The notes under the pieces are model-generated. The model ran no database searches. It was not told where the DNA came from and was given only the letters and a program-made list of their open reading frames with translations. The translations under genes and the position numbers were made by a program. This document shows, piece by piece, positions 27,471 through 35,901 of a DNA stretch of 64,000 nucleotides. The DNA comes from Pseudoalteromonas haloplanktis ATCC 14393 (GTDB lineage: Bacteria > Pseudomonadota > Gammaproteobacteria > Enterobacterales > Alteromonadaceae), in NCBI RefSeq assembly GCF_000238355.1, contig NZ_AHCA01000001.1, positions 186,001 to 250,000 of the forward strand, in the 5' to 3' direction. Positions within the stretch are counted from its first letter, which is position 1. Each line of letters opens with the position of its first letter.

Positions 27471-29210
27471 ATGCAACATTGCCAGCAAGCTATTTATGTC
27501 ACCGATAATCATTGTGCTGATTGTGGAGAAAAACTTAATGAAAAACCTCAACTGTTATCAGTTGAAGACATTCACCCTGGGGTTTTAGATAAACTGAAAA
27601 AGATTTCACCGGATGCTCAAATGCTTACCGGTATTATCAAGTCGATGTTTTACTATAAACGCCAATATAAAAACGCTAACGATAATATGCTGTACGGGTT
27701 TTGGTGGTTAGAAGTTGAAGACAAAAATGGTGTTATGCATCAATTTAATATCGATGCCGAAAAAGAAATTCTAGCTGACTTGAAAAAAGGCGACACGATT
27801 ACCGTATTCCAACCAACTCAGCTTGTTTTAACTCATAAGATAGCGACAAAAGAAGCAAAGCGTAAAGTCCTAAATAATGACTTTTATCCAATCGTCACTG
27901 CGCATTTTGCAAGTAGCCAACGCCGAAGTTGGGATAGTGCAGTGAATGATAAGTATCAGGGCAGCACGGGTTTGTGGTTTATAATTAGCCTTGTCATGAT
28001 GATCGGTTTACTGTGTTTTACTGAGTTTGAATTTCTCCACGCCACGTTATTAACTCTACCAGTGCTCATTGGTATACTGTTCATGGAAATAAGGCGTAAT
28101 AAAAAAGAAAAACTAAAAAAATATACATTCTATAATTACGCGAAAGAAGTTGCTGAGCAAATTTTATCTACTAGTAAACATCAACTGGGCTACGATAGGC
28201 TATCTCGTGCCCACACTAATGCAGATATAATGTGTAGTGGTTGCCAAAAACGTATAAGTAGTGAGGCTCAGCACTGTTATGAATGCGGTGAAAAACAACC
28301 ACACAACACGAGTGACTCGCCTGAAAAAACAGCTCACTTGTCCAGCAATAATGAACACGTAGCTCACGTTACTAAACCTTCGTCTATTGCAGAGCTTGAA
28401 ACAGAGCTAATGCGTGAATTTAGCAGCGAGTATAATAATACCTATACGCATAAAAATATATTGGGGCGCAACGAGTCAGGTAAAATATTCCATCAAACGA
28501 TGCTCGGTAAAGTAATCGATAAATCTCAAGACGCTAAAAGTTCACAATCAGAACGTACAGTAACGAGAACTTACACCACTGAGACATACCGTGGTGGTGT
28601 GCATGTAGACACGAATGAAACCGTACACACGGACACATACAGAAATAGGCACACCTCTTTGAGCGGAGAGTTAACCCTATCAACAGCAAGCGGAAAAATT
28701 TATACATTAAATGCGAGTGAAGATATTATTGGCTCGGTTGATTTAGGTGATTGGATTTTTTATGCCTACAGCAACTTGGAAACAACGCATTACAACGAGC
28801 GTTACCGGGAGTATTGTCATAACATAACTAAGCAACTTAATTATCAATCAAGCTCTGTGACTGAATTTAGCATGAGTAAAGGTGTGGGTTTAACTATACT
28901 ACTGGGTATTATCGCAGCCGCTTGCACAGCATATTTTGAACCACGAGATTACTTTCGCGCAATGAGAGAATTTTTACCCGCCAATATTCTTTGGCAACTC
29001 GAGCAATATCCATTTATTTTAGATAACATTCACTTTTTCCCTATTGCGTTATTTTGTTTATTTATCCTGCTCGTAGCACCGATTGCGACAATATACGCCA
29101 TGATTAATTCGTCGAGATTGGGCCGAAGTGTTAGTAAGTTGAAAAAAATGATTAGTAAGTTTCAGCGAGAATACGAGAGCGTTGCTCAGCGGATCAACAA
29201 ACTTAACTAG
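27471..29210 (+). CDS. Unrecognised membrane protein with two Cys-rich motifs and duplicated layout
   Basis: 579 residues built as two similar halves. The first has a Cys motif (HCQQAIYVTDNHCADCGEKL, residues 3-22), a beta-rich stretch ending KKGDTITVFQP, and two helices (about 163-203). The second has a fuller zinc-ribbon-like motif (MCSGCQKR...HCYECGEKQ, about 255-278), a beta stretch ending DLGDWIFYAYS, and helices at about 475-492 and 525-550. The C-terminus is charged and helical. The second Cys set (CxxC...CxxC) should bind one zinc; the first lacks one Cys of a full set. AAGAG precedes the ATG. Third gene of the phosphodiesterase cluster. No known family is recognised. Confidence 0.75.
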   Translation: MQHCQQAIYVTDNHCADCGEKLNEKPQLLSVEDIHPGVLDKLKKISPDAQMLTGIIKSMFYYKRQYKNANDNMLYGFWWLEVEDKNGVMHQFNIDAEKEILADLKKGDTITVFQPTQLVLTHKIATKEAKRKVLNNDFYPIVTAHFASSQRRSWDSAVNDKYQGSTGLWFIISLVMMIGLLCFTEFEFLHATLLTLPVLIGILFMEIRRNKKEKLKKYTFYNYAKEVAEQILSTSKHQLGYDRLSRAHTNADIMCSGCQKRISSEAQHCYECGEKQPHNTSDSPEKTAHLSSNNEHVAHVTKPSSIAELETELMREFSSEYNNTYTHKNILGRNESGKIFHQTMLGKVIDKSQDAKSSQSERTVTRTYTTETYRGGVHVDTNETVHTDTYRNRHTSLSGELTLSTASGKIYTLNASEDIIGSVDLGDWIFYAYSNLETTHYNERYREYCHNITKQLNYQSSSVTEFSMSKGVGLTILLGIIAAACTAYFEPRDYFRAMREFLPANILWQLEQYPFILDNIHFFPIALFCLFILLVAPIATIYAMINSSRLGRSVSKLKKMISKFQREYESVAQRINKLN

Positions 29211-29218
29211 GAAAGCTC

Positions 29219-30415
29219 ATGCACATATTACGTTTAATTTTTGTTTTTATAGCCCTCACCAGCCTAAATTTAAAAGCGAGTGAGGAACAGTCCGTGGTGC
29301 TCATTTCCCTTGATGGCTTTCGCTGGGATTACATCGAAAAGCACGGTGCAAAAAACCTGAATAGAATTGCTAAGCAGGGCGTGCGTGGCAGCAAAATGCG
29401 CCCCGTTTATCCAACCAAAACCTTTCCTAATCACCTTTCTATCATCACTGGCTTATTACCAATAAATCATGGCGTTGTTGATAACCGCTTTTGCGACACC
29501 AAGCGCGGTGAATGCTACAGCATGGGTAAGGGCAAAGACGACAGCACTTGGTTTAACGGCATTCCGCTGTGGAATTTAGCGTCAATGCAAGGCTTAAAAT
29601 CAGCCACTTATTTTTGGCCAGAATCAGATGCCCGCTTTAATGGCATGACGCCTGATTACTATTACCACTACTCAAAACACAGTGACTATCAACATAGAAT
29701 TGACCAAATAATACAATGGTTAGCACTGCCAAAGGCACAGCGACCTCGTTTAGTGATCAGTTATTTTTCATTAGTTGATAGTATGGGGCATGAGTTTGGC
29801 CCAGATGCCCTGCAAACAAAACAAGCTGTGCACGAAGTAGATGCGTTAATGGGGCAGTTACAGCAACGCCTTGCTGAACTTGAGCAAAATATTAATTTAG
29901 TGATTGTCTCTGATCATGGTATGAGCTCTGTTGAACCAAATCAAAGTATCGCCATCAGCAGCTTACCTAAAGATGACAAGTTTATGATAAAAAATACGGG
30001 CCCTCGGGTGTTAATTTACGCCAAGGAGAGCACCACAGCAGATGATATAACTGCATATAAAGAGCGTTTAAGTAAAGCTGCAAAAGGGCGCTATAATGTG
30101 CTTAGTGATGTACAGCGAGCTACGTACCACTATGAAAATAATGGCCGCACTGGTGATATCATTTTACAAACCACAGCACCTAAAACGTTTTCAGATACAG
30201 GCAAGGTTAATTATTTAGGCACCCATGGCTATGCGTACAATGATGATATGGCCGCTATATTTATAGCCCAAGGCCCAGCCTTTAAACAAAACGCTATTCT
30301 TGATGAGGTCAACAACTTAGATGTTTATCCGTTAATTGCGCAAGTACTGGGACTGCAATTGCTCAATGATATTGACGGTGATGGTAAAACGCTGCAACCA
30401 TCACTTAAAAAATAA
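29219..30415 (+). CDS. Secreted NPP-type nucleotide pyrophosphatase/phosphodiesterase
   Basis: 398 residues of the alkaline-phosphatase superfamily, ectonucleotide pyrophosphatase/phosphodiesterase branch. A signal peptide ends near LKASEEQ. Asp32 (SLDGFRWDY) and Thr68 (PTKTFPNH) are the expected metal ligand and nucleophile. HGVVDNRF, SLVDSMGHEFGP, VSDHGMSS and GTHGY supply the remaining metal ligands. It should cleave phosphodiester or pyrophosphate bonds of nucleotides or lipid-derived substrates outside the cytosol. GGAAAG precedes the ATG and the previous gene ends 8 bp away, so it is the last gene of the four-gene cluster. Only 5 bp separate it from the end of the convergent histidine kinase gene. 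Confidence 0.92.
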   Translation: MHILRLIFVFIALTSLNLKASEEQSVVLISLDGFRWDYIEKHGAKNLNRIAKQGVRGSKMRPVYPTKTFPNHLSIITGLLPINHGVVDNRFCDTKRGECYSMGKGKDDSTWFNGIPLWNLASMQGLKSATYFWPESDARFNGMTPDYYYHYSKHSDYQHRIDQIIQWLALPKAQRPRLVISYFSLVDSMGHEFGPDALQTKQAVHEVDALMGQLQQRLAELEQNINLVIVSDHGMSSVEPNQSIAISSLPKDDKFMIKNTGPRVLIYAKESTTADDITAYKERLSKAAKGRYNVLSDVQRATYHYENNGRTGDIILQTTAPKTFSDTGKVNYLGTHGYAYNDDMAAIFIAQGPAFKQNAILDEVNNLDVYPLIAQVLGLQLLNDIDGDGKTLQPSLKK

Positions 30416-30420
30416 CTTAA

Positions 30421-31752
30421 TCATTCTTTCGCTATCGTGGCGATAAACCCATCGTCACGACTATTTAAATTCAACACCAAATCATGCCTTTCACAAATAG
30501 CTTTTACTGTCGCAAGTCCCAAACCAACACCTTCATATTGACGAGCAGGTGACCCTCTGTAAAAGCGTTTAGTAAGTTGGCTAATCTGGCTACTCGCTAC
30601 GCCTTGGCCGTTATCTTGAATAATGATTGCATGGATATCTAATGTGATATGTATTTGTGCGCCTCTACCTGCATATTTAATCGCGTTATCTAGCAGATTA
30701 AATAAGGCTTGGAACAATAAATTTTTATCACCTTCAATTGAAAAATTCGCGATATGAGTAAACGCAATTGTTTGCTGTTGCGCTTGTGCACTGGGCTGTA
30801 ACATCTCGATTAAATCATCAATTAATAATTTGCTATCAATAGGTTGAACGTCGAGTGGAAATTTTCCATGTTCTAATCGAGTAAGCTTTAGCATGGCATC
30901 AAAGGTGTTAATAATGGTATCTAGTTGCTCTATCTCAAGCCCGATATTGGGGTGCAATGTAGCCTGTTGCTCTAAGTTTAGCCGTAAGCGAGTGAGAGGC
31001 GTTTTTAGGTCATGAGCAATATTATCTGTGATCCCTTGCACTAACGCAAAGTTCTCCTCAACAGCGTCCAGCATAGTATTGATATGCGCCCCTAAACGGT
31101 CAAACTCATCGCCTTGTTGATGATGCTTTATACGCGCCGATAAATCGCCGTTTTGTACTTGCTCTGCGGTATTATTAAAATAATGCACACGCCGTAAGTG
31201 GCGTCTGGCAAATATATAACCAAATAACCCCGTTAGTAATAAACTAATTAAACAGGCCCACACAGCAATAGTTTTAAATTCCACAATCAGCCGTTGTAAG
31301 TGCTCTGTGGCGGTCGCTAATACGATATCACCATGTTGAGTATGCACTACGCCGGTGGTTAATAAACGAATTTGTCCTCGCTGTGTATCTAGCACTGGAA
31401 ATACCACGGTGCGAGGTAGGGTAGGGATGTTTTCTGGTAAAAAGCTTAACTGCTGACTTTGCTCCCCCTCACTTTGCCAAAAAATAAGCAAATCACCTTC
31501 ACTACGAAAAACCTCTAATTGAGCAAAGAAGCTCGCTGACGAAAACTCACTAGCAAGGCCTTCAATCCTGACTTGCTCTGCGCTTAAGCGTCGTTCAACT
31601 TGACGACTCTGCTCACCTAATAACAGCTGATAAATAAGCACAACGGTTAGGGCTAACATCACCGCCATGATCACTGCAAAGCCTAAAGTTAAACGCCAAA
31701 CAGAGCTATTTCTTGGGTCAAATTGACGCCATAACGAGTCGTTAATTGGCAC
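30421..31752 (-). CDS. Two-component sensor histidine kinase
   Basis: 443 residues. Two transmembrane helices (about 18-40 and 163-183) bracket a periplasmic sensor of about 120 residues. A HAMP linker (about 185-238), the HisKA box DNIAHDLKTPLTRLR with the phospho-accepting His, N box LFNLLDNAIKYA, and G boxes DNGQGV and GVGLGLATVKAI follow. It should autophosphorylate on a periplasmic signal and pass phosphate to the regulator encoded just upstream. Its start overlaps the regulator stop by 11 bp. PepSY and DUF5666 proteins encoded in the same direction before the regulator may be sensors, partners or targets. Confidence 0.93.
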   Translation of the reverse strand: MPINDSLWRQFDPRNSSVWRLTLGFAVIMAVMLALTVVLIYQLLLGEQSRQVERRLSAEQVRIEGLASEFSSASFFAQLEVFRSEGDLLIFWQSEGEQSQQLSFLPENIPTLPRTVVFPVLDTQRGQIRLLTTGVVHTQHGDIVLATATEHLQRLIVEFKTIAVWACLISLLLTGLFGYIFARRHLRRVHYFNNTAEQVQNGDLSARIKHHQQGDEFDRLGAHINTMLDAVEENFALVQGITDNIAHDLKTPLTRLRLNLEQQATLHPNIGLEIEQLDTIINTFDAMLKLTRLEHGKFPLDVQPIDSKLLIDDLIEMLQPSAQAQQQTIAFTHIANFSIEGDKNLLFQALFNLLDNAIKYAGRGAQIHITLDIHAIIIQDNGQGVASSQISQLTKRFYRGSPARQYEGVGLGLATVKAICERHDLVLNLNSRDDGFIATIAKE

Positions 31753-32434
31753 AATTTTGCTCTTTTGCTAAACGATAGCCCACGCCACGAATAGTCTCGA
31801 TATGAATGCCCGCATCGAGTTGCTGTAATTTTTTTCGTAGCCTAGCTATATGCACATCAATCACATTAGTACCTGGATCAAAGTTATATTCCCACACAGA
31901 TTCAAACAATAAGGTACGTGTGACGAGCTTATCCTGATGCTCTAATAAAAAACGTAATAATTTAAACTCTTTAGGCTGTAAACTAAGCGTATGCCCTGCA
32001 ACATCTGCTTTGTGATTCGCGTAATCTAGCTGTAAATTGGCTAACTTCAGAACAGTGCTAATGGGCGCTTGAGTGACTTGGCGTTTAATTAAATTTTCAA
32101 CACGAATAATCAGCTCTGAAAATGCAAACGGCTTTACTAAGTAATCATCACCGCCGGCTTTTAAACCTGTTACACGGTCATCGATTTTATCTAACGCTGA
32201 TAAAATTAATACCGGCGTGGTTTTTCCTGTAGCGCGCAGTGCTGCCAATACTTGGATACCGTCAAGCTTGGGTAACATACGATCCAGAATAATAATGTCG
32301 TATTCTTCACACGTACCCAGTAGTAGCCCTTGCTGGCCGTCATCTGCGGTATCTACCGTGTAGCCTTGTTCACTAAACGCTTTATATAAAAACTCGCGGT
32401 TTTGCTTATCGTCTTCAATCAGCAGTAATTTCAT
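31742..32434 (-). CDS. OmpR-family response regulator
   Basis: About 230 residues: receiver domain (LLLIEDD, phosphorylated Asp51 in IILDRMLP, Thr/Ser switch in LILSALD, Lys in YLVKPF) and a C-terminal winged helix (LTLQPKEFKLLRFLLEH-like, ending in RGVGYRL). It should be phosphorylated by the kinase encoded next and control nearby envelope genes. A longer frame runs to 32482, but the conserved protein starts at MKLLLIEDD (ATG at 32434), the normal start for this family. Its stop overlaps the kinase start, so the pair is co-translated. Confidence 0.93.
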   Translation of the reverse strand: MKLLLIEDDKQNREFLYKAFSEQGYTVDTADDGQQGLLLGTCEEYDIIILDRMLPKLDGIQVLAALRATGKTTPVLILSALDKIDDRVTGLKAGGDDYLVKPFAFSELIIRVENLIKRQVTQAPISTVLKLANLQLDYANHKADVAGHTLSLQPKEFKLLRFLLEHQDKLVTRTLLFESVWEYNFDPGTNVIDVHIARLRKKLQQLDAGIHIETIRGVGYRLAKEQNCAN

Positions 32435-32485
32435 TATGTACTTCAACCTAGAATCTGTTGACCTTAAAGTCGCAGGCAACACACC

Positions 32486-33019
32486 TTAGTTTCCCCAGCG
32501 CAGTAAGGGCAAGTCTTTACCTGTAGCCAAATCAATCGCTTTTTTATGGCGTCCTTGTTCAGTTACAAAGGTTGCCACCATATAAGTGATCCCCATGTCT
32601 TGCTCAAGCTGTGCTTCTAGCAAGTATTGGTGAGCGGGTGAGTCAAGTTGTGCCACTAACCCTTGCATGGTTAGTCCTTTTTGGCTCATTAAAGTGGCAG
32701 CCGCAATTTCTTCTTGTTCATCAATTTCTGGCGCATCGTACTCTAACTCAATAAGCTTACCTTGTTGATCCACCAAAAGTTCGATAAAACGGTGTTTCTC
32801 AGCCTGATATAAGGTTACTTCATAAGTAGTTTTCCCATGCTCAAACTCAAGTTCAAACTCTACAATCACTGCTTTTTGTGCGTATTCATTTTCTATTTTT
32901 TGCAAAATAGATTGTGGGCTTGGAGCATTTGCCTGATGCAATTTATCAAAAACAGCAGTACTTGCAGCAATACTTATTGAGGTGATAAATAAAAAGCTTA
33001 ATAACAGTAATTTTTTCAT
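32486..33019 (-). CDS. Exported PepSY-domain protein
   Basis: 177 residues with a signal peptide (MKKLLLLSFLFITSISIAAS). Two PepSY-like repeats can be seen, each a helix followed by paired strands: residues ~38-92 (ILQKIENEY, then VVEFELEFEHGKTTYEVTLY) and ~105-170 (AATLMSQKGLTMQ, then LLEAQLEQDMGITYMVATFV). PepSY domains are found in periplasmic proteins tied to peptidase inhibition or two-component signalling. The gene lies about 50 bp before the regulator, same strand, so it is probably in the same operon and could act as a signal-input or target protein. Confidence 0.82.
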   Translation of the reverse strand: MKKLLLLSFLFITSISIAASTAVFDKLHQANAPSPQSILQKIENEYAQKAVIVEFELEFEHGKTTYEVTLYQAEKHRFIELLVDQQGKLIELEYDAPEIDEQEEIAAATLMSQKGLTMQGLVAQLDSPAHQYLLEAQLEQDMGITYMVATFVTEQGRHKKAIDLATGKDLPLLRWGN

Positions 33020-33080
33020 GGTGCTTTACCTCCACCGCAATCAGTGTAACAGCCACATTTGCTGTGGCTGTTTTATTTAA

Positions 33081-34403
33081 TTAATCGTCTATTTGGCATG
33101 CTCTAACTTGATTAGCGCTAACAAAATTGCACTCAAGGTCAACATACTGATCTAAATATTGCGCTAATGAACCATCTTCACTTATGTATCCCCAAAGCGT
33201 AGGTTGTTGGTTTTCATCTGCAATAACATAACCTTTAAGCTCGAGTAATTCATTAGCATCGGCGAGCTCAATTTCATTCACTACATTTTTATCATCAACA
33301 ATAATGCCTTCTAACTCAAGCCACTGACCATTAAGGTTGTTAGTATTTAAGCCATCATCAAATATAGTTTGATTGTTAATTGTAAATGTAATGCCATTAA
33401 TAGCCACAACTCCTTGTGCATAACTTGCTAAACCTGTAACTGAAAAAGTCGTGTTAGGTACAAATGAACCGTTATTTTCTGATGATTCAAAGTCAACTTC
33501 TTGGGCAATAAACAGGTTATCTGCCTGTTGCCATAAAGCGTCTATTTCTACAAATCGCCCGATAGCAAGGTCTGATACTGTACCATCTTCAAATTGAGTC
33601 TGCGCAGTTACGCTAACTTGCCATTGCCCATTAATCGTCATTAATGTTGCATCACTATTAAGCCAAGTAATTTGCCCCGTTAGCTGGGTATCAGTATTAT
33701 CATTAAACCTATTATCTTGTTCGGCATCGACTTCTGTAGCCATTAATTGTTGGCCGCTCATAAAGCCTTCAACGTCTACATACTGGCCTTCGCTTAATAA
33801 ACCATCTACTTCGGCTTGTTGGTAATTTACAGCAATATTCCCCAAAGAAAATGTACGTTGCTGGGTATTTAACTGACTTATAATACCTTCAACTTCTAAT
33901 TCACCTTGGTTATTAGCAATAGGCTGTTGATAGGTTACCGTTAGCGTATTGTATGCGCTAGTATAGCCACTTATCTCAACCAAATCGCCGCTTGCTAACT
34001 CGCTACTATCAAAATTATTAAGTGCCACTCCAGCAATACTGACGCTATCATTTTGTATATAAATTGGCCCTTTAAAGTCAGGATCGTATTCTATTTCGGT
34101 AGCACTAACGCCATTGGTTTCAACCTCAACCATCATACCCACTTTCACTTGGTTAAGGCTTGCATTTACACCATCAATTTCTACTTCAACATTACTGGCT
34201 GGTATCTCAAGCTGGTTAACAGTAATGGTGCTGGCTGTCGTTGCTTGAACTTCACCAATAACAACACTTGGAAATACCACGTTGTTAACAGGTGGCACCA
34301 CAGACTCGCCGTCTGAATTACTGCTGCCACACGCACTTAATGTTAAAACCACCGCGCTAATTGCAGAGAGTTTGAAAAGTTTAGCTGAATTTAAATTACC
34401 CAT
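33081..34403 (-). CDS. DUF5666-domain lipoprotein
   Basis: About 440 residues with a lipobox (VLTLSACG). After a short Ser/Asn spacer come repeated beta modules of roughly 60-70 residues, each with a G-x-V/I start and a VEIDA/VEVEG-type core (VGMMVEVETNG, SGDLVEISGY, EGQYVDVEGFMSG, IGRFVEIDALW, NGQWLELEGI), as in DUF5666 proteins with OB-like repeats. It is an outer-envelope lipoprotein of unknown function. The GGAG 7 nt before the ATG at 34403 sets the start, rather than the upstream ATG at 34421. It lies 61 bp before the PepSY gene on the same strand and heads the DUF5666-PepSY-regulator-kinase group. Confidence 0.82.
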   Translation of the reverse strand: MGNLNSAKLFKLSAISAVVLTLSACGSSNSDGESVVPPVNNVVFPSVVIGEVQATTASTITVNQLEIPASNVEVEIDGVNASLNQVKVGMMVEVETNGVSATEIEYDPDFKGPIYIQNDSVSIAGVALNNFDSSELASGDLVEISGYTSAYNTLTVTYQQPIANNQGELEVEGIISQLNTQQRTFSLGNIAVNYQQAEVDGLLSEGQYVDVEGFMSGQQLMATEVDAEQDNRFNDNTDTQLTGQITWLNSDATLMTINGQWQVSVTAQTQFEDGTVSDLAIGRFVEIDALWQQADNLFIAQEVDFESSENNGSFVPNTTFSVTGLASYAQGVVAINGITFTINNQTIFDDGLNTNNLNGQWLELEGIIVDDKNVVNEIELADANELLELKGYVIADENQQPTLWGYISEDGSLAQYLDQYVDLECNFVSANQVRACQIDD

Positions 34404-34617
34404 AATGTTACTCCATTTCATTTATTTATTGGCTTGTTGAGCTTATGTCAGCCACTATACTCAACCACAGATATCGTAAAGGTGGAGAGAACATTAAATT
34501 TTGTTAATGTTTACAAAGTAATTTTAGACCTTAGTCATAATGAATGATTTATACCTAGCCGCGCAGCAAAATGTATGTATAAATAGGTACTTAATCAACT
34601 TAATTGTAAGGCGCTGC

Positions 34618-35775
34618 ATGCAAATACCGGATCAACTATTAAGCCGAGCGACTGCTGGATTAGTGGCTGTGATCATCGGCTTTACCAGCTCAATCGCATT
34701 AATCTATCAAGTTGTTATTGTGCTTGGTGGCACTGCTGACTTGGTCGCAAGCTGGGTATTAATGCTTGGTCTTGCAATGGGGGTTACATCCATTGGCCTT
34801 TCGTATTATTACAAAATACCGATATTGATTGCTTGGTCGACCACAGGGGCTGCGCTATTAATAACCAGCGCTCAAGGCTATAGTTTAAACCAAGCTGTAG
34901 GCGCTTTTATGTTTAGTGCATTGCTGGTGTTTATCTCTGGTATTACTGGTTGGTTTGAAAAAATAATGCAGCGCATTCCTAGTCAGTTAGCCTGTGCAAT
35001 GCTTGCTGGAGTACTGGTCACCTTTGGTATCGATGTATTTAATTTTATGGCCGAAAAACCGTTATTAATCGGTGTTATGGTGCTGGTTTATCTACTGAGT
35101 AAACGCTTAATGCCACGCTTTACTATGCTAATAGTATTAATTGCAGGGTTTGTTATGGCAGGTACCACAGGGCAAATAGATACCAGCAGCTGGCAATGGA
35201 AAATGAGTGAATTTGCTTTTATTAGTCCTGAATTTAATTTGCAAGCGATGATCAGCATCGGCATTCCGCTTTATATTGTCACAATGACCTCGCAAAACCT
35301 GCCAGGCATTGCTGTACTCAAGGCACATAACTACCCGGCACCAGTGTCAGCGTCTTTAAACGTAACGGGTTTAACCAATATTATAATCGCCCCGTTTGGT
35401 GGCTACGCCATTAACTTAGCTGCAATTACCGCAGCAATTTGTATGAGTGACGACGCAGATAGAGATCCAGCCAAACGCTATTGGGCGAGCATTGCCGGAG
35501 GTGTTTTTTATATCCTGATGGCAATTGGTGCAGCGACATTAGTAGGGTTAGTAGCAAGCTTACCGCAAGCCTTAATTTTAGCATTGGCGGGTATTGCGCT
35601 GTTCACTACGATTGCTTCAAGCCTCCAGCAGGCATTATCAGACAGTTATTATACTGAATCAGCTATGATCACTTTTTTAGTTACAGCGTCTGATCTTACA
35701 ATGTTTTCTGTTGGCTCAGCATTTTGGGGAATATTAGCTGGCGCACTAACGCTGTGGCTAATTCCACGTAAATAA
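34618..35775 (+). CDS. BenE-family transporter (benzoate:H+ symporter type)
   Basis: About 385 residues with some 12 transmembrane helices. The BenE pattern is visible: an early GLVAVIIGFTSSIALIYQ helix, ILIAWSTTGAALL, PSQLACAMLAGVL, the TMTSQNLPGIAVLKA segment, and APFGGYAINLAAITAAICM. It should bring an aromatic acid or similar anion across the inner membrane with protons; benzoate itself is not proven because no catabolic genes are nearby. The frame is open back to 34540, but AAGGCG 6 nt before the ATG at 34618 and the family N-terminus (MQIPDQLLSRATAG) mark the real start. Confidence 0.88.
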   Translation: MQIPDQLLSRATAGLVAVIIGFTSSIALIYQVVIVLGGTADLVASWVLMLGLAMGVTSIGLSYYYKIPILIAWSTTGAALLITSAQGYSLNQAVGAFMFSALLVFISGITGWFEKIMQRIPSQLACAMLAGVLVTFGIDVFNFMAEKPLLIGVMVLVYLLSKRLMPRFTMLIVLIAGFVMAGTTGQIDTSSWQWKMSEFAFISPEFNLQAMISIGIPLYIVTMTSQNLPGIAVLKAHNYPAPVSASLNVTGLTNIIIAPFGGYAINLAAITAAICMSDDADRDPAKRYWASIAGGVFYILMAIGAATLVGLVASLPQALILALAGIALFTTIASSLQQALSDSYYTESAMITFLVTASDLTMFSVGSAFWGILAGALTLWLIPRK

Positions 35776-35901
35776 ATGCCAAGCATTACCAAGCAACTTT
35801 TAAATTATTTGTTTATTATGTTAATTGATCGTTAAGTTTATTTGTGCCTATAATGGAAATTCATTGATAAAGTATCGTATAACCCTATTTTAGGATCACT
35901 G

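Noticed and set aside
34540-34617. Longer BenE-type start at 34540
   Set aside because: The extra 26 residues lack family similarity, and a good ribosome site precedes the ATG at 34618.
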